From Symploca sp. SIO1C2 (GTDB lineage: Bacteria; Cyanobacteriota; Cyanobacteriia; Cyanobacteriales; Coleofasciculaceae), in assembly GCA_010672925.1 (NCBI GenBank), contig JAAHFP010000002.1, forward strand, positions 615,244-679,243: 64,000 bases of DNA. Direction: 5' to 3'. This document shows positions 1-8,352 of this stretch, piece after piece. Positions within the stretch are counted from its first letter, which is position 1, and each line of letters opens with the position of its first letter. The position numbers and the translations under genes are program-made. The notes under the pieces are model-generated. The model saw only the letters and a list, made by a program, of their open reading frames with translations. It did no database searches and had not been told where the DNA came from.

Positions 1-2
1 CC

Positions 3-146
3 ATTGCTTTAGCTACCTTTGCCCAGATGGGTTTGAATGTTCCCACAATCGAAGTGATTGGTATGGTTCTTTGGGGATTTATTGGTATCAGTATGGCAGC
101 TCATAAGTACTACCAAGCGGAACGTGCAAAGTTGTTAGGCTCTTGA
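3..146 (+). CDS. C-terminal tail of a membrane protein (5' end outside window)
   Basis: An open frame enters from the left edge and runs 47 codons to a TGA stop. It contains a hydrophobic stretch rich in G, I, V and M (about residues 14-34 of the visible part), followed by a short basic, polar tail ending KLLGS. This looks like the last transmembrane helix and cytoplasmic tail of a membrane protein. Too little is present to name a family. The frame is clean to the stop, and a repeat element begins 13 bp later. Confidence 0.5.
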   Translation: MALATFAQMGLNVPTIEVIGMVLWGFIGISMAAHKYYQAERAKLLGS

Positions 147-158
147 GAAATAAGGCAA

Positions 159-269
159 CTAGTGCCGCTGCGCGGAATTCAAAATTCAAAATTCAAAATT
201 CAAAATGCTTATAGAGTAAGGATTATATCGATATCAAACTGGTCAGTTACTTCTGCCGCGCTGCACTAG
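159..269. repeat. Short inverted-repeat element, CTAGTGC family, copy a
   Basis: The element opens with CTAGTGCCGCTGCGCGG and closes with CCGCGCTGCACTAG, its imperfect reverse complement. Inside is a run of AATTCAAA units and a segment related, in the opposite orientation, to the copies at 61982 and 63068 (the reverse complement of 'agaatccttactctataagc' is visible). It has no coding capacity. Further copies lie at 18892, 61982 and 63068. Confidence 0.7.
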
Positions 270-307
270 GAATTGGGAATTGGGAAAGATATTGTTTCTC
301 CTATTAG

Positions 308-387
308 TACAGCAAACAAAAGTCCCCCTTTTTAAGGGGGATTTAGGGGGATCAATAATTTACCCAATAGCAGAGCAAACTGCTGTA
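308..387. repeat. 80-bp MITE-like element with TACAGCA/TGCTGTA ends, copy 1
   Basis: The element has perfect 7-bp terminal inverted repeats (TACAGCA and TGCTGTA) around a G/C-run core (cccccttt...aaggggg) and the segment 'atagcagagcaaac'. A near-identical 82-bp copy sits at 4954-5035. This copy ends 3 bp before the stop codon of the minus-strand glycoside hydrolase, so it probably lies in that gene's 3' untranslated region and its palindromic core could act as a terminator. Confidence 0.7.
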
Positions 388-390
388 TTT

Positions 391-1803
391 TCATTGCAGC
401 ACTACCTTAATTACAGTTAAATCATCAGTAACTTTTACATTAATCGCATTATTGGCAACCCGAAGCTGGTTCTCTACGTAGTTAAAGTTGGCATCGTAGC
501 TGTACTGAGACGCTGAAGCCGATCCATCTCCTAACTTAATCTTCAATTTGTCAAAATTATTGTCAAAGTTTCCTTTGTTTTTATTATAAGCTTCTATCTC
601 TCGCCAAAGAAGCAAGTAATAGTTGCCATCACTTTTTTGCAGGAGTAAATAATGAGTAGAGGCTTCTTTATCCAAAAACTCCAGATTTAAAGTCTGGGGC
701 TGAAAATCTGGTTGACTCCAGGTCTCACTTTGGGAGTCCCACTGGGCATCATTAAGTAAATCTATTAAATTTTTTAGAGCATAATAAGATTTTTTAGGTG
801 TCAATACATAAGAAGTATACTTGTCGTCACTAATTGGTTCTGCTTTAATTAAACCAAAATGAGCTTGTATTCCTTCAAGGTGAGGGATATCAAGAAATTC
901 ATAATTGAAAGTCTGTTCAATACCTCGATTAAAATATTCCGCAAATAATCTTGGTAAGTATTTGGCTTCTGTTCGTTCGCTTACTTCCCCAGGGAGTGTA
1001 GGATAGCCAGTTTCTGTAGCAATTATCGGTTGTTCACTACTACATTTTTTGATATTATTAAGATACCAATTGAGGGTAGATGAGGGAAAACGCCAGTAAG
1101 GATAATTGGCATAAGAATGTATATTAGCTTTATCACTGATGTGACTAAGATCACCAATTTTGCCACAGTAAGCTGTATAGATTAAAGAGGGCATCAACAC
1201 CGGTTTTTCTGCCAGTATCTCATTGTCCTTGACTAAACTATACAGCTGAGTCTGATAGTCGATTAAGGTTTCCATCCAATTTTCATCAGGAAGCTGCTCA
1301 TTATCGTATTCATTAGGGCCTTCTATTGCTTCTATCAGATCAGCAAAATTAATAGTTTCACCATTAACCTCAGAACTACCTGTACTCCAAAATTCCAACT
1401 CTTCAGGAATGGGGGAAGCATTGAGAAAGTCATCTTCTCTTAAGTCGATTACCGCTGTTAGCGTAATTCCTAGATCTTTATATAATTGTGCGAACCTTTC
1501 CGGAGCGTAACTTAGTACTGATGCATAACTAGGGCTGAGCATTCTGTCACGGATATGGCGAATACCAAGTTCCGCAAGCAGTGTTTTGAGATTGTAATTA
1601 GGATTATTGTCATTCCAATTTTGCACATAGGGGGTATCTGTATAACTCAAATGAGTGACAACTCCCATAGAGTTAACAAAATTATCAGCTGAGTTAGCGG
1701 TAATGCTTCCGGCAATGGTTTGAGTAGAGGTAGAATGTTTCACCAAAAAGACAAAAATCATCCCACAGAGTGATAACAATACCTTACTCCATAGTTTATT
1801 CAT
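391..1803 (-). CDS. Secreted clan GH-A-like glycoside hydrolase
   Basis: The 470-residue protein starts with a basic N-terminus and a hydrophobic segment (residues about 8-22) typical of a signal peptide, so it should act outside the cytoplasm. It carries the two hallmarks of a retaining clan-A hydrolase: an Asn-Glu acid/base pair in EGPNEYDN (E165) and a nucleophile glutamate in IIATETGYP (E264). These sit about 100 residues apart on an apparent (beta/alpha)8 scaffold, with a beta-rich C-terminus. Substrate cannot be read from the sequence. The gene is convergent with nothing nearby. The two glycosyltransferases 0.9 kb upstream on the other strand suggest a polysaccharide context. I am fairly sure of the enzyme class and unsure of the GH family. 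Confidence 0.75.
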   Translation of the reverse strand: MNKLWSKVLLSLCGMIFVFLVKHSTSTQTIAGSITANSADNFVNSMGVVTHLSYTDTPYVQNWNDNNPNYNLKTLLAELGIRHIRDRMLSPSYASVLSYAPERFAQLYKDLGITLTAVIDLREDDFLNASPIPEELEFWSTGSSEVNGETINFADLIEAIEGPNEYDNEQLPDENWMETLIDYQTQLYSLVKDNEILAEKPVLMPSLIYTAYCGKIGDLSHISDKANIHSYANYPYWRFPSSTLNWYLNNIKKCSSEQPIIATETGYPTLPGEVSERTEAKYLPRLFAEYFNRGIEQTFNYEFLDIPHLEGIQAHFGLIKAEPISDDKYTSYVLTPKKSYYALKNLIDLLNDAQWDSQSETWSQPDFQPQTLNLEFLDKEASTHYLLLQKSDGNYYLLLWREIEAYNKNKGNFDNNFDKLKIKLGDGSASASQYSYDANFNYVENQLRVANNAINVKVTDDLTVIKVVLQ

Positions 1804-2649
1804 GAGCCAATTTTGTCTTTAATATTAGTTAATTTTATTCCATTATAGAAGCGTCTACTAGACATGACAATTCTTAAAAATATGACTATAATAAAGAGTA
1901 TGTAAATAGTTAGATTATTTTAATAAAGTTTTGTTATTTTTGCTCAATAGGATTACTCCTTTTAATTTTAGTTTGTTAAGCTAGTGAGATATAGCATTTG
2001 CCGAGGGTATTAAGAAAACGCCAAATACTGAACCTTTACCTGTCAATCTTTTACCTTCTGCCCTCTGCCTTCTGCCTTTTGCTATAACTCAAGATTGCAA
2101 TAAACTTTTAAGAGAGTTTTTTAATGAAATGCGATCGCTAATCAGCAATTCAAGGTGCGATGCTGGAAATATCTATATTAGAGTGAGTTAAAAAATGCTC
2201 GAAATAAGTCTTATAAACTAACTGCCATTTGGCTAAAGCGATTTTCGAGAATGATTGTACCCGCGATGTGGTGCGTTACGCTTTGCGATACTGCTGGCGA
2301 AATTAACATTCGGAAACATTTGCAACAAGACGAAGGTTTTTGAAGCCCCCCAGCCCCCAATTCTGGGGGAGCCCGGACTCAAAGTCCCCCGTGGGATAAA
2401 AAGCGCAGCATCTTCTTGCTTCCCCCTTATTAAGGGGGACGGGAGGGGGATCTCCAAGGGGAATTTAGGGGACTTTCAGCAGCTGAGGTATATTACGAAA
2501 TATTTCGCCACCAGCATCCGCTTTGCTGCTAGCGCACAATGCTACGCAAACGCTAACACACCCTACGATAGGTACATTTTTTCCTAGAAATCACCTAAAG
2601 CTTCTTTGTTTACTTCTTAATTTTACTAGTCCCATCAATAACAATAATT
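1804..2649. other. Intergenic region with simple repeats and G/C-run palindromes
   Basis: I see no convincing gene in these 846 bp. It begins AT-rich (promoter side of the minus-strand hydrolase). Contents are a CTTCTGCC-type tandem run near 2048-2083, a HIP1 octamer near 2133, and a stretch from 2343 to 2475 of alternating ccccc/ggggg blocks. That stretch forms two small palindromes (one around 'ccccaattctgggg', one around 'ccccttattaagggg'). Open frames here are repeat-derived and lack family features. Confidence 0.6.
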
Positions 2650-3798
2650 ATGCGAACTGTGCAGTTGGGTATGAGCTGGCTTCCTGAGGATGCAGGGGGA
2701 CTCAGCCGAGTTTATTATGATTGCATACACTATTTACCCCAGGTAGGAGTGGAACTACGTGGTTTGGTAGCAGGGTCAAAAGCGGTTAAACAAGATTCTG
2801 ATGGTGTAGTTCAAGCCTTTGCTCCTCTTGACTCTCCTTTATGGAAGCGTTGGTTAGGAATGCGACAGGCATTTGATAGTTTGGTGGCCGAGGATGACTA
2901 TCCCTTAGTGGTTTCTCACTTTGCCCTATATACAGCTCCCATACTTGACCGATTGGGTGGGCGTCCTCTCGTCATGCACTTCCACGGTCCTTGGGCTTTG
3001 GAAAGCAGTGTAGAAGGACACAAGAGTGTTGCCACTTGGCTGAAAAAGTCATTGGAACAGATGGTCTACCGAAAAACCACAAACTTTATCGTCCTCTCCC
3101 AAGCTTTTCGGCAGATCCTGCACCGAGAGTATCAAGTGCCGTTAGAACGTATTCATATTGTTCCTGGAGGTGTAGATACAACCTACTTTGACACCAGTCT
3201 CTCCCAGAATGAGGCACGAACCAAGCTCAATTGGCCACAAGACCGACCCATAATTTTATCAGTCCGGCGGCTAGTACAACGCATGGGTTTGGAAAATTTG
3301 ATTGCGGCAATTGCTCAGGTGCGTAAAACCTATCCAGAAGTGTTGTTACTGATTGCTGGGAAAGGGGATTTGCAAACAACCTTGCAAACACAGATTGAAG
3401 AAATGGAACTGACTCAGCATGTACGCTTGTTAGGTTTTGTGCCTGAAGAAGATTTAGGTTTGGCGTATCGGTCTGCTAATTTTTCCGTCGTGCCAACAGT
3501 TGCCTTAGAAGGTTTTGGTTTGATTGTCATTGAGTCACTAGCTAACGGAACACCAGCTTTGGGAACACCGGTGGGTGGTATTCCTGAGATCCTAGAGCCA
3601 TTTTCTCAAGACTTGGTTTTTGAGGGCGCTTCTACTGAGCAACTAGCTCAGGGAATTATAGAAGCCCTATCTGGTCAAAGGCAACTACCTAGCCAAAAAG
3701 CTTGTGAAGCTTACGTTGAGAAAAATTATGCTTGGCCAATAGTTGCCCAACAGATGAAATCAGTTTACCAGAGAACATTAGATGGCAAAATTCTATGA
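2650..3798 (+). CDS. GT4-family glycosyltransferase (first of a coupled pair)
   Basis: The 382-residue protein has a GT-B layout: an N-terminal acceptor domain with a GGL loop near residue 17, and a C-terminal nucleotide-sugar domain. The C-terminal domain shows VPGGVDTTYF, the EGFGLIVIES signature (E287 and E295, the E-x7-E pair of GT4 retaining enzymes) and GTPVGGIPEIL. It should transfer a sugar from a nucleotide donor to a lipid- or glycan-linked acceptor in the cytoplasm. Its TGA overlaps the ATG of the next glycosyltransferase (ATGA), so the two are translationally coupled. Donor and acceptor cannot be told from sequence. Confidence 0.88.
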   Translation: MRTVQLGMSWLPEDAGGLSRVYYDCIHYLPQVGVELRGLVAGSKAVKQDSDGVVQAFAPLDSPLWKRWLGMRQAFDSLVAEDDYPLVVSHFALYTAPILDRLGGRPLVMHFHGPWALESSVEGHKSVATWLKKSLEQMVYRKTTNFIVLSQAFRQILHREYQVPLERIHIVPGGVDTTYFDTSLSQNEARTKLNWPQDRPIILSVRRLVQRMGLENLIAAIAQVRKTYPEVLLLIAGKGDLQTTLQTQIEEMELTQHVRLLGFVPEEDLGLAYRSANFSVVPTVALEGFGLIVIESLANGTPALGTPVGGIPEILEPFSQDLVFEGASTEQLAQGIIEALSGQRQLPSQKACEAYVEKNYAWPIVAQQMKSVYQRTLDGKIL

Positions 3799-4985
3799 AA
3801 ATTCTCTTTCTCGACCAAAGTGGCAAGCCTGGTGGTGCTGAATTATGTTTAATCGATATTGCCAAACCTTATCGAGATAGCTGTCTAGTGGGTTTATTTG
3901 CAGATGGTACTTTTAGAGATTTACTAGAACAGCAACAAATTCCGGTGCAAGTTCTCACTACCCAGTCCCTAGCAATTCGGAAAGAAAGTAGTTTGGTACA
4001 AGGTTTAGGTAGTATCGGTCAACTAATTCCTCTAATTGCTAGAGTAGTCAAAACTGCTAGTAAATATGATCTAATTTATGCCAACACCCAAAAAGCTTTA
4101 GTTGTTGGTGCCTTGGCTAGCTTTTTTAGCCGTCGCCCTCTGGTTTATCACCTACACGATATTCTCTCTACTGAGCATTTCAGTTCTACCAATCTTCGTC
4201 TTGCTGTAACTCTGGCTAATCGCTTTGCCTCATTAGTAATTGCCAACTCTCAGGCCGCTAAAGCTGCTTTTGTGGCAGCAGGGGGAAAACCGGAGATTAT
4301 AGAAGTTGTCTATAACGGTTTTGCCTCTGAGAAATATCTCGCCGAGGAATCTAGCTTAAATCACCTCAGGCAAAATTTGGGACTCGATGGGCAATTTGTA
4401 GTTGGTCACTTTAGCCGTTTGTCTCCTTGGAAAGGACAACATATTTTGCTCGAAGCTCTTGCTCACTGTCCTGATGACGTGACAGCAATTTTAGTGGGTG
4501 ATGCCCTATTCGGTGAGCAGGATTATGTCGAACATTTACATAAACAGGTAGCAAAACTGGGACTGGAACAACGGGTACGATTTTTAGGATTTCGTTCCGA
4601 TATTGTCTCTCTGATGACAGCTTGTGATTTAATTGCCCATACCTCCACCGCACCAGAACCTTTTGGGCGAGTAATTGTCGAAGCAATGCTGTGTGGAAAA
4701 CCTGTAGTTGCGGCAGAGGCTGGAGGTGCGATCGAATTAGTGGAGACAGGTAAAACTGGATGGTTAGTTACCCCTGGAAATCCTCAACAACTCGCAGAAG
4801 TTATTACTACTTGTCGCCAACAGCCGGAATATGTTGCGACTATTGCTAAGGAATCTCAGAGGCAAGCAAGTCAGCGTTTTAATTTGACAAATATCAATCA
4901 GCAAATTAATCAGCTGCTAGGAAACTTATACAGCGCTTTGCCCTGTAATGAATTACAGCAAGCAGACAAAAGTCCCCCTTTCTAA
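3795..4985 (+). CDS. GT4-family glycosyltransferase with element-derived C-terminus
   Basis: The chosen start is the ATG overlapping the previous stop. It begins MKILFLDQSGKPGGAE, the classic GT-B opening, whereas an upstream in-frame ATG would add 21 unrelated residues. The protein is 396 residues. The GT4 donor domain shows EPFGRVIVEA (E288, E296) and AGGAIELVETGKTGWLV. Role: a second retaining sugar transfer working with its upstream partner. Oddity: the last ten codons and the stop come from the TACAGCA element that begins at 4954, so the natural C-terminus after about residue 386 has been replaced. Family call is firm; substrate unknown. Confidence 0.87.
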   Translation: MKILFLDQSGKPGGAELCLIDIAKPYRDSCLVGLFADGTFRDLLEQQQIPVQVLTTQSLAIRKESSLVQGLGSIGQLIPLIARVVKTASKYDLIYANTQKALVVGALASFFSRRPLVYHLHDILSTEHFSSTNLRLAVTLANRFASLVIANSQAAKAAFVAAGGKPEIIEVVYNGFASEKYLAEESSLNHLRQNLGLDGQFVVGHFSRLSPWKGQHILLEALAHCPDDVTAILVGDALFGEQDYVEHLHKQVAKLGLEQRVRFLGFRSDIVSLMTACDLIAHTSTAPEPFGRVIVEAMLCGKPVVAAEAGGAIELVETGKTGWLVTPGNPQQLAEVITTCRQQPEYVATIAKESQRQASQRFNLTNINQQINQLLGNLYSALPCNELQQADKSPPF

Positions 4986-5035
4986 GGGGGATTTAGGGGG
5001 ATAACATGTACCCCATAGCAGAGCAAACTGCTGTA
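4954..5035. repeat. 82-bp MITE-like element with TACAGCA/TGCTGTA ends, copy 2
   Basis: This is a near-identical partner of the element at 308-387, with the same 7-bp inverted ends, palindromic ccccc/ggggg core and 'atagcagagcaaactg' right side. The left end lies inside the 3' end of the upstream glycosyltransferase and provides its last codons and TAA. The right end stops 3 bp before the stop of the convergent acyltransferase. The core could serve as a bidirectional terminator between these convergent genes. Confidence 0.75.
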
Positions 5036-5038
5036 AAA

Positions 5039-5611
5039 TTATCCATTATCCAGTGCTTTAATCATCTTTGCAGGAACACCACCAACGAGCACATTACTAG
5101 GCACATCCTTAGTAACCATTGCTCCTGCAGCAATAATAGCTCCTTTTCCAATAGTAATTCCAGGAAGAATAGTTGAATTAGCACCAATCCAAGCACCATC
5201 TTCAACTAATATCGGACGACCATAAACTGGACCTGCTCTACGCGCCGAGTCCTGAATTTTATGCTCAGTGGTTATAAATGTTACTCCGTGACCCACTACA
5301 ACATTGTCCTTGAAAGTAATTTTCTCAGTAAAGTCAAAATAACAGCCACGATTGATTTGGCATTTTATTCCAGTCACCAGATCACCACCGTAAAAATAGC
5401 TGCCTCCCCTAATCACTGTTCCAGAACCAAACTTGGCTCCGAGCAACTTTAGTAAATTTCTCCGAAGTAGGCAACTTGGAAAATCATTACCGAGAATATT
5501 AGAAATTAAATTTACTATATGAATCAAGACTATCTCGATTTGCTGCTTTAATAGCGGTATAGTTTCCTGTATAAAACTTTTCTGAGAAACTGCTGATTGA
5601 GTATCTGACAT
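5039..5611 (-). CDS. Hexapeptide-repeat (left-handed beta-helix) acyltransferase
   Basis: The 190-residue protein (start at MSDTQS, preceded by a GGAGA motif; an upstream in-frame start would add 14 hydrophobic residues) contains isoleucine-patch hexapeptide repeats. These include [11 protein letters not shown] with the likely catalytic histidine, [19 protein letters not shown] and the closing [13 protein letters not shown]. This is the WcaF/NodL/maltose-O-acetyltransferase type, which acetylates sugars using acetyl-CoA as a trimer. It is convergent with the glycosyltransferases and may decorate the same glycan. The acetyl acceptor is not predictable. Confidence 0.82.
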   Translation of the reverse strand: MSDTQSAVSQKSFIQETIPLLKQQIEIVLIHIVNLISNILGNDFPSCLLRRNLLKLLGAKFGSGTVIRGGSYFYGGDLVTGIKCQINRGCYFDFTEKITFKDNVVVGHGVTFITTEHKIQDSARRAGPVYGRPILVEDGAWIGANSTILPGITIGKGAIIAAGAMVTKDVPSNVLVGGVPAKMIKALDNG

Positions 5612-5770
5612 ATTTATTAAATATCTCCAAAATAAAAATTTTAAACAAATCAAATATACTTAAATTATATAGTATACTTTTAGGATATAGCAATTTTTAT
5701 GTGAGCTTATTAATTGTTACTTATTATTTCAAAGCACTTTATCAATGAACTTACTGAGGAGAAACTGATA

Positions 5771-6052
5771 ATGTTACCAACTAACAGAATACCGACTCAT
5801 CCCGGAGAAATTTTAGTAGTAGAATTTATCGAACCTATGAACTTGACTCAGGAAGCATTGGCTGAACATTTAGATATTCCCATACAAAAAATTAATGAAA
5901 TTGTGCTTGGCAAAAGAGGAATTACCCCGGCCATCGCCTGGTTACTTGCCGGAGCATTTTCTACTTCACCCCAATTTTGGATGAATCTACAAATCAACTA
6001 CGATTTAGCCGTGTCTCGACCATCTCAATTCTGTCAGCCTATAGCAAGTTAA
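5771..6052 (+). CDS. higA: HigA-type antitoxin, apparently without a toxin
   Basis: The protein of 93 residues begins MLPTNRIPTHPGEILVVEFI and carries the XRE helix-turn-helix of the HigA/VapI group: LTQEALAEHLDIPIQKINEIVLGKRGITPAIAWLLAGAF followed by SPQFWMNLQINYDLA. GAGGAGAAA lies 7 bp before the chosen ATG. In a normal locus it would bind and neutralise HigB and repress the operon. No HigB-like frame is visible in the 160 bp upstream, so it is an orphan, perhaps an acquired antitoxin or a stand-alone regulator. Confidence 0.8.
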   Translation: MLPTNRIPTHPGEILVVEFIEPMNLTQEALAEHLDIPIQKINEIVLGKRGITPAIAWLLAGAFSTSPQFWMNLQINYDLAVSRPSQFCQPIAS

Positions 6053-6118
6053 TCTAGTACTATAAAGCTAAAGTGGGGGAAACAATTTGACTATTGCGAT
6101 CGCGAGATTTCATAAATC

Positions 6119-7588
6119 CTACTTCTCTTTTCCTGTTGCTAGATTCAAAGCCTTGAGTTGAGCTTGGGCTTTCTGTAGAGATTCAGACCATTCCTTGTAG
6201 GGATCGCTGTCGGCAACAATACCAGCACCCACTTGTCCCCAAACTATTGCCCCTGCTGTATTATCCCTCCTTTCAGTATAGAGTAGGGTGCGAATCAAAA
6301 TATTTAAGTCCAGGTTTCCCCGCCAATCCAAATAACCACAAGAACCGTAAAATAAATTCCGTCTTACTGGTTCTAGTTCTTCAATAATTTCTAGGCAACG
6401 AACTTTAGGACAACCTGTAATCGTTCCCCCAGGAAACACTCCTCGAATTAAGTCAACTGCATCGTAGTTAGGGTGTAGTGTACCAATAATGTTACTGACT
6501 AAATGCATGACATGACTGTAGCGCTCAATAGTTAGCAGTTCATCAACTTCTACAGTCCCCCACTCACACACTCTACCCAGATCATTACGTTCTAAGTCAA
6601 CTAACATTATATGTTCTGCTCTTTCTTTGGTGTTAGCTATTAACTCCTGTGCTAACTGTTCATCCTGGGTAGGAGTAGCACCACGTTTTCTGGTTCCGGC
6701 AATCGGTCGAGTTTGAACTGTTCTTCCTGAGACCTGAATTAGTCTTTCCGGTGAGCAACTTACAATTGCGCCCCAAGGAGTTTGCCAATAACTAGCAAAA
6801 GGGGAAGGATTAATCTGCTGCAAAGCCCGGTAAATTGACCAACTATCAGCTAAAGTATGGGTTTCAAACCGCAAGGATAAATTAGCCTGAAAAATATCCC
6901 CAGCTTGAATATATTTTTTAGCTTGCTCCACTGCCAGTAGATAATCTTCCTGAGCCATGTGATAAAAGGGAGTGGCAGAATTACTATAGTCAGTTGTGCT
7001 CAAATTAGGTGTTTCTTGTTTGACTTCAGCTTGCTCTAACTGCCTTTCCAGAGAATCGAGTTGAGCCGCATCTGTAGTAGCTAACCACAAAATTTGCTGT
7101 TGATGATCCAAGACAGCAAAGGATTCTGGTTCGTACCAGTAAGCAACGGGAAAAGGGAGAGGATCGGTGTTGAGGTGAGGGAGTTGCTCAATCTCCCAGG
7201 CTAAATCATAGCCCAGCCATCCCAGCCAGCCACCTGTAAAGGGTAATTCTGGAGGTAAGAGCAATTCGGCTTCATTCTGGGTGTAAGCACTGAGTAAATG
7301 GCGTAGGAAGGGGAGAATTTCTCCTACAGGGGGTGTCCATAACCGGGGTTGAGTTTCAATGTAGCGGGGAGAACCGGCACAAATTGAGTATCGAGCTAAG
7401 TTAGTGCTATCTGGTGTAACTGGACTTTCTAGGAGAGTGGCAATAGGTTGACGGTTTTGCCCATACAGTATTTTCCCATTATCACTGATGTTACCTCTGA
7501 AATTGAGAAATAGCGTCTCAAAAACTTGTGAGCCACTACGCTGAGTAAGAGGGAGCTTTCGCCAGTGCCAAGGTTGAATAGGTTTCAT
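6119..7588 (-). CDS. Chorismate-utilising synthase, component I (PabB/TrpE family)
   Basis: The 489-residue protein has the N-terminal domain (GGWLGWLGYDLAWE) and the C-terminal chorismate-binding domain (YLLAVEQAKKYIQAGDIFQANLS, SPERL, PIAGTRKRG, LVDLERNDLGRVC, GGTITGCPKVRCLEIIEELE, YGSCGYLDWRG). It converts chorismate with ammonia, supplied by a glutaminase subunit not present here, to aminodeoxychorismate or anthranilate. E. coli PabB has Lys in its PIKGT motif, whereas TrpE has Ala. Here the motif is PIAGT, the anthranilate-synthase-like state. The N-terminal domain, however, looks more like the PabB-like cyanobacterial paralogues. I therefore leave the product open between para-aminobenzoate and anthranilate branches. 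Confidence 0.85.
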   Translation of the reverse strand: MKPIQPWHWRKLPLTQRSGSQVFETLFLNFRGNISDNGKILYGQNRQPIATLLESPVTPDSTNLARYSICAGSPRYIETQPRLWTPPVGEILPFLRHLLSAYTQNEAELLLPPELPFTGGWLGWLGYDLAWEIEQLPHLNTDPLPFPVAYWYEPESFAVLDHQQQILWLATTDAAQLDSLERQLEQAEVKQETPNLSTTDYSNSATPFYHMAQEDYLLAVEQAKKYIQAGDIFQANLSLRFETHTLADSWSIYRALQQINPSPFASYWQTPWGAIVSCSPERLIQVSGRTVQTRPIAGTRKRGATPTQDEQLAQELIANTKERAEHIMLVDLERNDLGRVCEWGTVEVDELLTIERYSHVMHLVSNIIGTLHPNYDAVDLIRGVFPGGTITGCPKVRCLEIIEELEPVRRNLFYGSCGYLDWRGNLDLNILIRTLLYTERRDNTAGAIVWGQVGAGIVADSDPYKEWSESLQKAQAQLKALNLATGKEK

Positions 7589-7683
7589 TGATGCTCAGAT
7601 TTCACTAAATATCTCGGCTGCGATCGCCTTCTCTTTCCTTATTGATAAACTATGAGGTAGGGAACCAACTAGGTCAAGGATTT

Positions 7684-7902
7684 ATGCTTCAAGAAAGCCC
7701 CATTATTAGCACATCCCCGGAAATTATGAGCGGAACCCCAGTTTTTGCTGGTACCAGAGTCCCAGTGCAGACTCTTCTTGATTATCTCAAGGCAGGGGAG
7801 TCAATCAACGATTTTTTAGATGGATTTCCCACCGTCACTAGAGAGCAAGTTATTGCTTTTCTTGAGGAAACTGAAAAGCAACTGGTTACTATGGTGGCAT
7901 AA
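7684..7902 (+). CDS. DUF433 antitoxin-like protein
   Basis: The 72-residue protein contains the DUF433 core: ISTSPEIMSGTPVFAGTRVPVQTLLDYLKAG, then INDFLDGFPTVTREQVIAFLEE. This small winged-helix-like fold is usually the antitoxin gene ahead of a DUF5615 PIN-like protein. The start at 7684 is chosen because AAGGA lies 3 bp before it; the longer frame adds 14 unrelated residues. The next gene begins one base after this stop, indicating one operon and coupled translation. Confidence 0.8.
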   Translation: MLQESPIISTSPEIMSGTPVFAGTRVPVQTLLDYLKAGESINDFLDGFPTVTREQVIAFLEETEKQLVTMVA

Positions 7903-7903
7903 T

Positions 7904-8224
7904 ATGAAGGTTTTGTTGGATGAGTGTGTTGATCGCAAACTAGCTAGAGAGTTTGTCGGTTACGACGTGAAAACAGTTCCTCAGATGGGATGGGGTGGAG
8001 TAAAAAATGCTCAACTCCTTGCCCTTGCAGAAGCAGAATTTGATAATTTCATCACAGTTGACCGCAATTTGTCGTTTCAACAGAATTTGCCACAGTTTGA
8101 TATTGCAGTCATTGTTTTGCAAGCACCATCTAATCGTTTGGCGGATTTGAAGCCTCTAGTACCAAAAGTTTTAGCAGTTATGGCTACAGCCGCTAAAGGA
8201 AAAGCTACTGTTATCACGGTGTAA
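7904..8224 (+). CDS. DUF5615 PIN-like protein (putative toxin)
   Basis: The 106-residue protein begins MKVLLDECVDRKLAREF, with the acidic LLDE of a PIN-like active site. It continues with VKTVPQMGWGGVKNAQLLALAEAEFDNFITVDRNLSFQQNL, where the TVDRNL acid matches the second PIN acidic position. The DUF5615 family is predicted to be an RNase-like toxin partnered with DUF433. It follows the antitoxin gene with a 1-bp gap. The start was moved to this ATG because upstream in-frame residues overlap the antitoxin and are unrelated to the family. Activity is inferred from the family. Confidence 0.8.
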   Translation: MKVLLDECVDRKLAREFVGYDVKTVPQMGWGGVKNAQLLALAEAEFDNFITVDRNLSFQQNLPQFDIAVIVLQAPSNRLADLKPLVPKVLAVMATAAKGKATVITV

Positions 8225-8352
8225 AATATTCTCCTCTTAATGAGTGATCGCTGCTAGTTGGTAGAGGTTGAGCTTGATTGATGCTCTCATTTAACAAAAT
8301 ATCTCGGTTGCGATTGCCTACGGCCAATGCGTTTTGAAAATATAATTAAAAC

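Noticed and set aside
2255-2587. 110-codon open frame in the 2.2-2.6 kb spacer
   Set aside because: It is made of ccccc/ggggg palindromes and repeat fragments, has no family features, and another frame is open on the opposite strand over the same bases.
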